Assembly (NCBI GenBank): GCA_029204225.1
Contig: CM055109.1
Location: forward strand, 2,530,938 to 2,594,937
Length of the DNA: 64,000 nucleotides
Origin: Diphasiastrum complanatum
Lineage: Eukaryota; Streptophyta; Lycopodiopsida; Lycopodiales; Lycopodiaceae
Reading direction: 5' to 3'
The notes below the pieces were generated by a model. That model did no database searches. It saw only the letters and a list, made by a program, of their open reading frames with translations, and was not told the origin of the DNA. The position numbers were made by a program, and so were the translations under genes. Shown in pieces: positions 12,096 to 22,160 of the stretch; positions within the stretch are counted from its first letter, which is position 1, and the number at the start of each line of letters is the position of its first letter.

Positions 12096-12260
12096 TGTGA
12101 AAATGTCAAAATCATGCTTGATCTAGGCCAAAATCATGTACATATTATGTTTACACATGTGTGGAGCCTGTTCGCACGTGTGAATTAAATGCATTTATCA
12201 TTTAGATGAGTCATACAGGTTATACATACCATTTCATTTGAGATCTAGTGGCTAAAATTG
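12096..12260 (+). repeat. start of copia 3' LTR (right end unresolved)
   Basis: TGTGAAAATGTC directly follows the polypurine tract. The first 150 or so bases resemble the LTR at 37350-38196 read on the minus strand (shared CACATGTGNGGAG...TGTTC...CACGTGTG block). The far end cannot be placed because no second copy is nearby. Confidence 0.65.
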
Positions 12261-13034
12261 CCAAAAAGCGTAACTGATTTCTGAGATCTGCGCGCAACCT
12301 GTAACCAAGCGATTCCGACAAGCAATGGACAACATATGGCGGAACAACAGATTGATTGCAGACTTAGCAAGTTCCCCATCAAAGCCTAGTCGCAAAGTTT
12401 ATTACATGGCCTAATTCTGGCACAAGTAGAAAGATTTTGACTTAGTTGAGCTTCATTTATTCGTTGGAATATAGTCTAGATTTACACTTACAATTTTGAA
12501 GAGAGTTCCAAAAGTTCTGAATACAGGTTAATGAGAGCAATCATATGTACATGGCAAAATATGCAGCAAATACAAATTTTCACAAAAAAGGCATTGAAAC
12601 CACAACTCAAAACAGCTCAATATGTGCCAACGTGATCTGGCATCCTTGCATAGCAAGGCATGAGGGCAAAAAGAGAAACTTCAGTAGCTTAGAAAGCTCC
12701 CCTACTCTCTCCGGCCTTTGGCATAGATAGGCATTAAGTTATACATAAACACCATTTTGAGAGAAATCAAAACAAGATATCAAATATATCACATCAAGAG
12801 TTGTTGGGCAATTGCTACTAAAAGTAGTGACATGTTCTCAGCTACACTGCTAGGACAATATAACTACTCAGAAAATAGTTTTGAGAACTCACATCTTACA
12901 CAAACTTATAAAATTATTCCTGTTTCAAACGATGCCGGAGTTGAGATCTTAAAAACACACGATATGCAGAAGATCATAGAAACATATGATATGCAGACTG
13001 AGATCTATCTTGTGGGGACAATGAAGGAAGCAAT
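12261..13034. other. intergenic DNA; probable 3'UTR of the lectin gene at its right end
   Basis: There is no convincing ORF. The part nearest 13035 should be transcribed as 3'UTR of the minus-strand lectin gene. A possible AATAAA-type signal is not obvious. The left part may include the rest of the copia LTR. Confidence 0.4.
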
Positions 13035-15234
13035 TTATACGTAAATCATATTCCATTTCTGGTTTTCATGCTTCCTCCATTTGAACAAGATCAGTTTAGT
13101 CCCGTCATGTACACCACCATACTTCACATCCCCGTGGCTTGCATCTAGGTTTAAATTGATATTGCCCACTGGACGGATGCATTTGTATCCATGTCCAACA
13201 TCTGCACTTTCTGTCCACAAAATCGACTCGTCTAGCTCATTTGGATTAAACGACGTTAACTCAACCTGCACAAAGACACCGCCACAACACGAATCATCAA
13301 AGTTGCAAAGATAATCAGCTAAGCTTTCAGGGTAGAATAACTGTACAAGACAACGACTGCCGATTCAGACTAAAATAATTAAACACTGTAAAAACTTGTG
13401 GCCATTGCAGTCTTACCTCATCAAATTCAGCCTTTCCATGCTTCAGCGCTCCCTGGGTAGCTTTGTTGATTACAATGAACGCCGGAAAGCCTGCTTCGTC
13501 TTTCACCTTTGTACTCCATGTATTATCCTTGATCCACACCTGCCTCAAGTTTGTTCAAGATCAATAACAAAGAAAGTAGACTATAAAGAAACTAACGAAG
13601 AGCCTATTGCAAAGCGGCTTCAAACGCAAGCACTTTCGCTAGATTTCAAGTTCAAGAACAATTAAAGCCACCTTAGAAATTGCCTATTTTTGCAGACAAA
13701 CCTGACGAATGTCGGAGTTGTCACCAGGAGCCAGGACCACACCATCAGCTCGTGCCGTCACAAAAAAATCGGGTTTTGCTTCACAGTGTAACTTCACTGC
13801 CTGTCCCCGAACAGGGGGTACATACTGAGAATCTCCACCATATGTTTGCTGAGAAGGGGGGTTCTGATAACCATGCTGCTGGTACTGTTGCGGGGAATGC
13901 CCACCATGAGCCTGGTGGGAGTGTGGTTCCGGGCGGTCGTAGCTAGAGGCAGGATCACTGCCAGTAGAAGCTGTCATCAAAAGCAACAATCTTCAGTTTC
14001 ATGCTTTAGTTCTATTAACCTACTACAAGTTGAGTATTAGTAGATCGTTGAACGAAATCTTACCTAGATAGCTTTCATGCAAGGGTTTAAGGTATGCTAT
14101 AGGAGAAAGGCTTGCTACGATGCATCAGAGTAGGATGAACACAATTTTTCATGCTCTGAAAGTGCTAGACGTGCATTTAAGACAAGCATTCAGATTCTTA
14201 TTATGGCCATAGCCGCAATTGAAGCAAGCAAAAACCTACGAATAGGTGTGATTTTCCACTTTTGATTTTCTTGTTTCTTCCACTTGAACAATATCAGTGG
14301 ATTGCCATTCTTCACACCACCATATTTTGCCGTTCCCTGATGTGCATCGAGATTCAGGTTGATATCTCCAACTGGGCGAATGCATTGGAATCCGTTGCCT
14401 ACGTCAGCACTCTGGGTCCATAGCAGAGACTCGTCCAGAGAATTCGGGTCGTAAGGGTGGAGATTCACCTGTTAAAGCAGCATAAAAAAATGCGTGCTAC
14501 AGGAATCCATTGCAGACTACCTCTCTGTTACAACAACTAAAACTTCATAAAATGGAAGAGAGAAGAGACGAGCAATAAATCGGCAAGAGTAGATGTCCTC
14601 CTCACAAAGTTACTATGAAAAAGACAGATCAGACAAATTACTTAGGATGACATGAGATTTCACCTCATCGTTCATTTCCTTCCCATGTCGTAATGCCAAC
14701 CCGCTGCCTTTGTTGACTAAGGCAAATGCAGGAAAACCTGCTGCATCCTTCACGTTAAAGCCCCACCTCTCATCTTTAATCCATTGCTGCAACAGCAAAA
14801 CCAGATCTCAAACAAAACCCAAAAAGAAACCCTTTAGCATTTAATATGAAAGCTGAGAGACATACCTGGTATGGATCATTCTCTTTCCACGGAGCAAGAA
14901 CAGGGCGATCTCCTCGTACTGTCAAATTGAAATTGGGATTTGCTTCACAGAAGATGCTCATAGACTTTCCCTGAACGCGCGACTCTGATCTGTTGTGCTC
15001 CGGCTGAAGAAAAGTTTCGTGTTGAGGATATGCACCATGACTGCTCCCATGTCCATGTCTACGCTCCTCCTGACCGTAGTCATAACTGCTTTCATGGGTC
15101 TGCATGCCCGTCCCATGGCTAACTCCGTATTCCTGCCTGCCTTCACCACGGCCATGGCCATACGGTGGCGTACCTTCGTAGTCTCCATAACCTGAGGCAG
15201 GCGGACGTCCATAACCACCTCCATAGCCGGCCAT
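13035..15234 (-). CDS. two-domain EUL-type (Euonymus) lectin, six exons
   Basis: Proposed exons, read down: 15234-14866, 14786-14664, 14468-14240, 13970-13702, 13539-13417, 13265-13035. They give 1,344 nt and 447 residues plus TAA, with GT-AG borders at every junction. Residues 1-85 are a Gly/Tyr/His/Pro-rich, probably disordered tail. EUL domain 1 is about 86-240, a His/Gln/Pro-rich linker about 241-293, and EUL domain 2 about 294-447. Both domains carry the family's DES(L/I)LWT(Q/E)SADVG, IRPVG(D/N)INLNLDA and ENQKW signatures (beta-trefoil, ricin-B-like fold; carbohydrate binding, usually nucleus/cytoplasm, no signal peptide seen here). EUL proteins are plant-specific and several are reported as stress- or ABA-responsive. 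It is not a toxin: there is no ribosome-inactivating A chain. The reading frame is intact, so it is probably a functional host gene and the only one in the window. The start at 15234 is the first ATG of the open frame and follows a spliced 5'UTR. Confidence 0.93.
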
Positions 15235-15760
15235 TCTTTACTATCTATACAGATCCTTCACCTGGATCATTAAAGATTCAATCAATCATGCAAAAATAAC
15301 CTCCAGAAATCAATCATCTACTTGAAACTAAAAACGTTGAGCTTATTCCAGCAATCATCTACTTGAATGTAAGCACCTTGAGCTTATTCCACCGTAGCTC
15401 ACGGACGGTGCTCACCCCAGAAAACTAATTATAGATCAAAACGTTGCAACAACAGAGCACAGCAGACATGTAAAACAAAGCTTCCCGGAAAGCCCAGTTC
15501 AAGCTATAATAGCTTACTTACCTCGAGCGTCTGATCTCTCTTCTCACTTCAACAATCTCACTTCAACGATCTCTGCTGCAAAAACTAACTATAGATCAAT
15601 CGCAATTCACAGCCACACTACACGTGTAAAATGACGCTATCCTGACAGCCAGTTGAAGCTATCCGTATCCGATTAAGTCTGAGCTTCCTTACCTCAAGCC
15701 TCCGATCTCTCCTCCCTTGAACGAGATCTGTGCTCCAGCTGAGTGCTAGCACTTGCTATA
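15235..15760 (-). promoter_or_regulatory. 5'UTR region with intron(s) and TATA box of the lectin gene
   Basis: Minus-strand TATTTATATA at 15757-15766 is a plausible TATA box, putting transcription start near 15725-15730. A splice acceptor (CAG at 15262-15264) lies 27 bases above the ATG. Two consensus donors lie upstream: GAG/GTAAGGAAG near 15694 and CTCGAG/GTAAGTAAG near 15525. The leader is therefore probably spliced, possibly with alternative first exons. Exact exon use is inferred. Confidence 0.6.
15418..15712. repeat. imperfect tandem duplication in the lectin 5'UTR/intron
   Basis: About 130 bp at 15418-15545 and about 130 bp at 15584-15712 share the order AACTA(A/T)(C/T)TATAGATCAA, GTAAAA, CAGTT(C/G)AAGCTAT, a GTAAG splice donor (minus), and a TCTGATCTCTC/TCCGATCTCTCC block. 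The duplication provides two splice-donor contexts. Confidence 0.6.
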
Positions 15761-15944
15761 TAAATACAGTCCTGTCAGCGCAATAAGATTTATAAGATGC
15801 ACCAAACAGATGAGCCAAATGCAGTGAACTTGGGTTTTGTGTGAGCAAAATCCTTATCTTAAAATCTGAGATGAAAGAGAGAAATTCTCCAGTCGACGGG
15901 GCACAGGAACGACTTCGGGCATTCGACCATTCCCCTCTGGCCCC

Positions 15945-16010
15945 CCTCTTACTGGCACGTCACCGTCGGATTTATCCAAAGACATGCAAATTTTTGCCAC
16001 GTGTCAGGTG
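15945..16010 (-). promoter_or_regulatory. ABRE/G-box and DRE-like cluster upstream of the lectin gene
   Basis: The minus strand carries GACACGTGGC (15996-16005), the textbook ABA-responsive element that contains the G-box CACGTG. About 30 bases further upstream of it in the plus reading is CACGTCACCGTCGG (15956-15969), whose complement includes a CCGAC core and a second ACGTG. Both lie 190-250 bases above the TATA box, a normal distance. Binding by bZIP/ABF or DREB factors is inferred from motif knowledge only. Confidence 0.6.
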
Positions 16011-16300
16011 TGCCCTCAATCTGCGGTGAGAGAGCGTTATGAGCGGCGGGCCCACTGTGTGAAGAAAGCTGGCAACTTCATTGTGTGTTGCTTCAATATC
16101 ATAACGCCAAGTGTCAATGTGAGATATTGGAGTGATGAAAATATGACATGAATGGCACATTACGTATTATCGCCATAAATAATCCGGCACCTCAGCACCA
16201 AGTGGTGGAGGCCACGAGCTGCCCGAGGACTGGATTATTTACGATAATGGCCCAACCAATGGACCATTATATGACGTTATTGACATTCATTTGATTTTAG

Positions 16301-16303
<3 letters not shown>

Positions 16304-16377
<74 letters not shown>
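16304..16377. repeat. (CT)n microsatellite
   Basis: About 36 uninterrupted CT dinucleotides. A GAGA-type tract about 550 bases upstream of the lectin TATA box; an effect on the promoter is possible but not shown. Confidence 0.97.
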
Positions 16378-16378
<1 letters not shown>

Positions 16379-16660
16379 GTTAGGAAATAGAGCTCTCTCT
16401 AACATAATGGGGCGCACTCACGCAAAATTAAATAACGAACCAAAATTTTGGGGCCCTAAATTATGTAAAATAATATAGGGCCCAAAAAGGCCATAAAATC
16501 AATCAAATGACATTACATATAAATTTATAACCCCTTCTTCTTTTTGGGTGTTTTTATTTGTTTGAAGAATTGAAATTCTTGGCACAACCCCAAGGGCATG
16601 ATATCCAAAAAGCCCATGGTGTAAGAGAGGACTTACAATATTTTTGGTAACCAGGTAGCG

Positions 16661-17482
16661 ATGGCAAACTCTAGTGATGGTAGTGGCTCTTGACCCTCTC
16701 TTTTCTGCAATGTCGATGGTGATGTTATGGCAGATGTGGACATGTCTTTTGAAGCAAGTGGAGCTTCCACCTCTTCCTTGCTTCCAGAGCGTCCTCCTCT
16801 TCTTCTTCGCTCAAAAGGTTTGTTGCTTGACCCCCTCATGGTTGTTTCAGATGTGGATATGCGTTGTGGGGATGGGCTTTTGCCTTCTCCCACATGCGGG
16901 AGGTCTTATCCTTCTCTCCAAGGTTCTTCTTTGTCACCTCGACAAGCCTCACTACCTCTTCCTTGCTCGTCTACGCTCTCCTCGTTGGGCCCTCCATCCT
17001 CTCTTACTCCCTACTGTCACGCTAGTCTTGTCCCTACTGCCTTGGGATCGATTTCTACTTCGTCCTTTTCAGTTTGCTCAATCACGTCTCCTCCCCCACA
17101 TTTTTTTTAACCTCTTGACACTCTTCTTTTCCCTCCTTTGTGCTCAGCTACTAACTCCTTCACTTTTGTCTGTCTTAATTCCCAAAAAAATTGTCGCCCC
17201 CCTTTGGAGGGAGCAAATAAGCACCAGCTCACAGTAGCTTCCAAGCTAAGGAGTCGGGCTAGTCCCTTCGGCACCTGGCCTTGCTTTAGGAGTCTATTGG
17301 TGCTAACACCTTCAAGCACTCCTTCTCGTCTCCAGCGCCCTTGCCTCGCTTGCATGGGAAAGATTCTCTACTTCTACCCAGTCTTTGGGCTGCCTGTTGA
17401 GGATTTGTTCGCTGCATTGCAGCATACGTCTTTTGCTAGCATGGAGCAGGGGGTTCTCAGATGTCCTAGCCAGACCCGTTAG
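16661..17482 (+). pseudogene. decayed ORF of unknown family, two in-frame stops
   Basis: One frame runs from ATG 16661 (MANSSDGSGS then a stop) through 16727-17110 and, after TAA at 17108-17110, through 17138-17482. It is Ser/Pro/Leu-rich, with ADVDMSFEASGASTSSLLPE near its start and CLACMGKILYFYPVFGL near its end. A further KCHACGK motif lies in the next stretch (17575-17600). It may be the first ORF of a non-LTR or LTR element, but I recognise no domain. A hydrophobic overlapping frame at 16674-17237 is probably a shadow. Confidence 0.35.
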
Positions 17483-17817
17483 GTGCTCAGCTATCTCTTT
17501 CTCTTCTTTCGCGCTCTGGCCCTCGTAGCCTCTCTCGTGCTTCCCCCTTGCTTGCAGTGGCCCCGGCTATGATTGCTAAAAAGTGCCATGCTTGTGGGAA
17601 GGTTCCCCCGCCCCCAATAAAGCCCTCCTTTATGAGTGAGGATTTGCCCAGGTAGGAAATTGACTTGTGCTGGGATTTTTCTAGATAGACTTTGACCATG
17701 CATACATCTGTAACAGTATAGGATTTTGGGCAACATCAAAGACTCCTAAAAATAGCAATAGTGCCCTTTTCAGGCCATTTTGGGTCTTTTTGGAGTATTT
17801 TTACAAGGGAATGGGGC

Positions 17818-17842
17818 GGGGGGGGGGGGGGGGGGGGGGGGG
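17818..17842. repeat. poly-G run (25 G)
   Basis: An uninterrupted G homopolymer, preceded by GGGGC. Its length in an assembly should be treated with caution. It could form G-quadruplex structure in single strands. Confidence 0.95.
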
Positions 17843-20617
17843 TAGGCCTGGTTTGGAATTTGTACATTTGGCATGGGTCTTCTATACATGCAACATGTTT
17901 GTACAGGGGTGCTATTCGGCTAACCTACTTACATTAACACAGCCACAGTCCTATTCGGCGAAGATCTAATTTTCTAATGCTAGTGATTCTACTACTGACG
18001 ATCTACCTAACATAAAACCGATTTTCTAGTTAGCTTAAAACTACGTTAAACTACTCTAGTTGTCGTATCTGGCTAGCTAGGAAAAAAACTAATCTAACAA
18101 TTACTACGTTATTCCTAGGGTTAAATTTAACTAATCGAAGGCTACCTGACCTACTTGCTATCTGATCTAGCTAAGCGATCTACTCGTAATCAAGACTAAC
18201 CTAAGCTATTCTAGATATCCTAACTTAGCTAAGCAATACTAATGGGATTCTATCTAGATAAGCGGGTTTAGCTAATCTAGGATTAATCTAGCTAGCCAAG
18301 ATGATCTAAGTGTTACCTTGTTAATCAAAGTTAACTAATTGCTTTCTGCCTAGTCGTATAATTTTTTAGTCTAGGCTAAGGCTTGTCTACTTACCCTATT
18401 GATAGGATTGACCTAACTGATCTAGCATTATCTAACCTACTTCTAAGTGGTCTATCGAACTAATTATCTCTAACAAGGCTTACTATTCTAATCTAGTCAA
18501 TCATTTACACTACAGACTTAATCAAGATCTAATTCCATTTTGATTGGAATAGAAGTAAGTTTGATCAGAATTTAAGTCTGAGAGTTCTATATTAGATCAA
18601 CCTAATCTTAGTTTTAGTACTAGGATCAGAGAGGGGTTGATTGAGTGGAAGAAATTATGTAATTAGAGGTAAGTTGGATTGGAAAACTATTGAGATTTGA
18701 ATGGTATTTGTCTCAGACTTTTCTCGGATATGTTATTTACTCATGAGAAATAGAAAATCTTTTGTAGCTAAGTTACAAGATCTCAGTGAGATATGTGAGT
18801 AACATATGTGGGTTTGGAGGAATCTGCCAGATAAAAATATGTTTATGTATTGGGTCATAGTGAGATTATTCACATATGTGCACAATTAATCTTGTATGAA
18901 TCTACTGTGTATTCCTAGTTACTAGAGTTATTTGGTGCACTTAACTTAGTCAGTGAACATAGACATATGATCAAGTATTGTTTGACAGATACTTGTAGAG
19001 TTAACAGATCTCTCTATGGAAGATTTATGAGTTGACTAATAAATGATTTGGTTGAGGATTTAAATGTGGTTGCATACTAGTATAATTGAATTCTTCACCT
19101 AGACATTTGAGATTTCTGAATCATTGGCAATTAGCTTGAGTAGTTGATTACTCCAAGATGAAATTAATTGGTAAAACGATCAGTGTGATGAGGATTCACC
19201 AAAAACTAATACTCTTGTTTTATATTGCTTGTAAGACGCATGTTTAGGATCATCAGTTGAGATTATGTGCATTGGATATACAGTATTCTTGGGATAAAGT
19301 ATTCCTTAGTTAAGGAATAGACTCAACTCATTAGTGATTGTATCCCAGAGAGCTCGATTGGATAACGAATCATAATGAACTCAAGAATAAAAACTCAATT
19401 GATATTCAGCAGGACTTTGGATATCTAGATTTGACTCTAGATAGTAATCTAAAGCTTTTTGTAGTTGAAGATGATTGTCATTTTGGAATGTGTTCGGTCT
19501 TTAATTACCAATGGTTTATAGAATTTAAATCTTGCACTTCAGTCAAAGCCTGTTTGAAGAATATTCCTAAATCCAGTATTTTCTTAGTGGAAAGATTTTG
19601 GAATAATTCTTACTTTTCTTGAGTTATGTTGGACATATACTCCAGTATCTTGTAAATGATTAAGTGTGATTTTGGATTGCAGGAAATTATGATTAGAATC
19701 ATATGAATCTAAATATTTATGGTTGATGAATCATAAATAGATTCTTAATTATTGTTAGAGGATTATAAGAAATGGTGATGATTCTTAAGTATGATGATTA
19801 ATTCTTAATCTGTTAATTGAGTAAGAGTTCGAATCAGTGTTTTGAATATCTGTACTCCAGTATTTTAATTGAGAACCTATGGATCTCACAGAAATTCTCA
19901 CAAGGAAAGTTATTTTACTTGTAGAGAATTTAATTTAGGCTAGTGGATGCTATTCTGCTACAGTATATGGTCTGCAGACGCTTGAGTACAGCTTTTTCTT
20001 TTGATTGGATCTCCAGTTATCATAAGAGACAGACAAGTCTATTAAGATGAATGAATGTTATTTTCTGGCATTTGGTGTTAGAAATAAGAGCATTTAACTC
20101 AAAAGAGTATATGGAATACTCTGAGTTAAGTTTTAATCATTCTATATCTTAATGATTCTCCTAGAAATTCTAATTGAGTAAATTATCGTATCTTAGAATT
20201 GGATTCTAAGGATAGTTGTACTTTGAAGCTTTTTATAGATTGTCTGCCAGAGTTTGTGGATAATTTCAGACTGTAATTATTATTTCTTTTCTTTAACTCT
20301 AATCTCCTAAGCTAGGAAATATTTCACTTAAGTGGTTCACGTAAGTGTTTTACATGAAGGCGATGTTACTAACTTGTGTTGAGTGTAACCTAGTTGAGAA
20401 TTTTATTGCTTAGTGTACTTTTCAAACTTGAGTCGTACTCCATAACAGAGATTAACAATTGGAAATAGGTTTATCTCTGAGTACTTGTTTGATATGGAAG
20501 TCAGAATAAGAATAATAATTTCCTCGATTAACATTGAAAGTTAAAGGAATTGTTCCTGTAATTCTTTCCTGTTTTGAGGAGCTTCTAAGGATAGAAGCAG
20601 TTTAAGGAGGGAAGAAT
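17843..20617 (+). other. non-coding interior of a probable gypsy element
   Basis: There is no ORF above 94 codons (19338-19622, no known motif). The part at 17900-18520 is unusually rich in CTA and TAG words (CTAGCTAG-like), leaving stops in all frames; the rest is AT-rich. It ends in a polypurine tract (TTAAGGAGGGAAGAA, 20603-20617) just before an LTR start, so it is probably the 3' interior of a plus-strand LTR element whose pol has been lost. Confidence 0.45.
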
Positions 20618-20989
20618 GTCATGGCCATATTCGGTTAAGGACCTGGAATAGTCCTAATATAGTGGACCGGCCCTCCAGTATTCGATGTTGTTGGTCACGC
20701 CATGATTTCATTCCATGTCAAGGCCTGTTTGTGACTAATTACCTTGAGAGGACCCAGACACTCTAATTGAGACATATGGAGTATTGCATGTCTGTGTGAC
20801 GGATATAGGCAAGAGGACTGCATGAAGAGATGTGATCTATTTATAGTTGACCTGCATGGGGATTGCATGCTTTCATGCACATGACTCTACTCTCTATATA
20901 ATGAGGTAGGGATTCTCCCGTCGACATATTGGGTTTAGGTTACCAGCTTCTCTCTTCTCCTCTTGCTTCAGATGGCATGGCTTGGGGGC
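20618..20989 (+). repeat. gypsy-type 3' LTR, truncated by copia
   Basis: TGTCATGGCC follows a purine tract. A TATA-like CTCTATATAATGAGG lies at 20893-20907, as in an LTR promoter. Sequence continues to 20989, where a new LTR (TGTTGAAATTG) starts. No second copy was found. Confidence 0.55.
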
Positions 20990-21389
20990 TGTTGAAATTG
21001 AAAAATAATCCATCTTGGCTTTAGGCTTGCTACAAACTTTTTACTATGCAAGTATATATGTGTAGCTATTCTCATAATTTTTTATGAAGAACCAAAGCTT
21101 TGTAGCTATTCCATGCCATTTTGGATCTACACCATTTTTACTTGATATCTCTCTCTCTCTTTCTCTCTCTAACTCATGTTGAGGCTAATGCTAATACACT
21201 AAACTCTTGTACTTTCGCTCATTTGTAATTTAATACTATCATTCTCTGATTCTTAGCATGCTAGATTGTGATTAAGCCATAAGTTCTGTACTAGATCTTG
21301 TTATTCAATCTAGAATCACATTATTGTGCTAATCATAAAGCTTAATAAGATCTATCATACTTGTGGATCATCCCCACACATGTGAATTC
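20990..21389 (+). repeat. probable 5' LTR of a plus-strand copia element
   Basis: It starts TGTTGAAATTG and lies directly before a primer-binding site, with gag about 770 bases downstream. The exact right end is uncertain because the usual CA end is not next to the PBS. It contains a short CT-rich run (21150-21168). Confidence 0.6.
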
Positions 21390-21402
21390 TGGTATCAAAG
21401 CC
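21390..21402 (+). promoter_or_regulatory. primer-binding site, iMet-tRNA type
   Basis: TGGTATCAAAGCC differs by one base from the consensus TGGTATCAGAGCC. Confidence 0.8.
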
Positions 21403-22160
21403 AAATTGAGCTTTGCATGCTAACATCTCTGATTGTACAAGAATTTGAGAGCTGATTCAAGCAAGAAAATAGTTATACACTTTTTCTTACCTTTCTCTGA
21501 AGTGTGTTTGGATCAAATCGGATTGAAACTGAATTTTCAGGTCCGAAAAGTGATAGTACGAAATTCTGGAATTCCGCACGTGTGAAAATCAGAGATTTTC
21601 AGTCCCTTCTATCTCCTTGCTTATTGGTCCAAAGATAGTGGTGTTATAGCTTGATGGAAAGATTTATGAAGTGTACTTTCCATAGAAATTGATACCAAAT
21701 CAATCTGATGTGTCTATCAAGAGTTATAAGCTCTTAAAGAGGGTAGGGAGAGGTCCAAAATCTGAGTGACCACTTTTTGATTTGATTCAATCTTGCTTTG
21801 TTCTGAGTCCATTGTTTTGAGCATCCAACACAAGAAACTGGAAATCAAAACTAAGTTTAAAGTAATTGAACACCTTTTGAGCCTTCTGTGTATCAATAGT
21901 GTTTTCTTTTGAAGCATTTCACACGTGCCAAAAGTAGGATTCAAACTTGTCAAAGTGACTTAAACCATTTTGAGTGTCTGATCTAGATAATCTTGTTTTG
22001 TGAAATATTTGAGATTTATCTCAAATACAGTTGCAAGTTTTTTACATAGGAAGGTAGCACATCCTTGAAAATACCTATAGTGAAAGAGAGCAACAACATT
22101 AAGTCTGATTGGAACAAGCTCAAACATATTGCTGTCCAATAATTAAGAAGTCTTCATATA
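21403..22160 (+). other. untranslated leader of the copia element
   Basis: The stretch between PBS and gag has no ORF of note. Two CACGTG-containing words occur (CGCACGTGTGAAAATC near 21578 and CACACGTGCC near 21921). Confidence 0.6.

Noticed and set aside
13035-15234. Ricin-type toxin gene (beta-trefoil lectin motifs)
   Set aside because: Only lectin domains of the EUL family are present. No ribosome-inactivating chain and no signal peptide were seen.
16674-17237. 187-codon hydrophobic ORF resembling a membrane protein
   Set aside because: It overlaps a longer decayed frame. Its Leu/Phe content reflects CTT/TTC-rich DNA, and there is no motif support.
19338-19622. 94-codon plus-strand ORF
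   Set aside because: AT-rich chance frame without motif or neighbours that support it.
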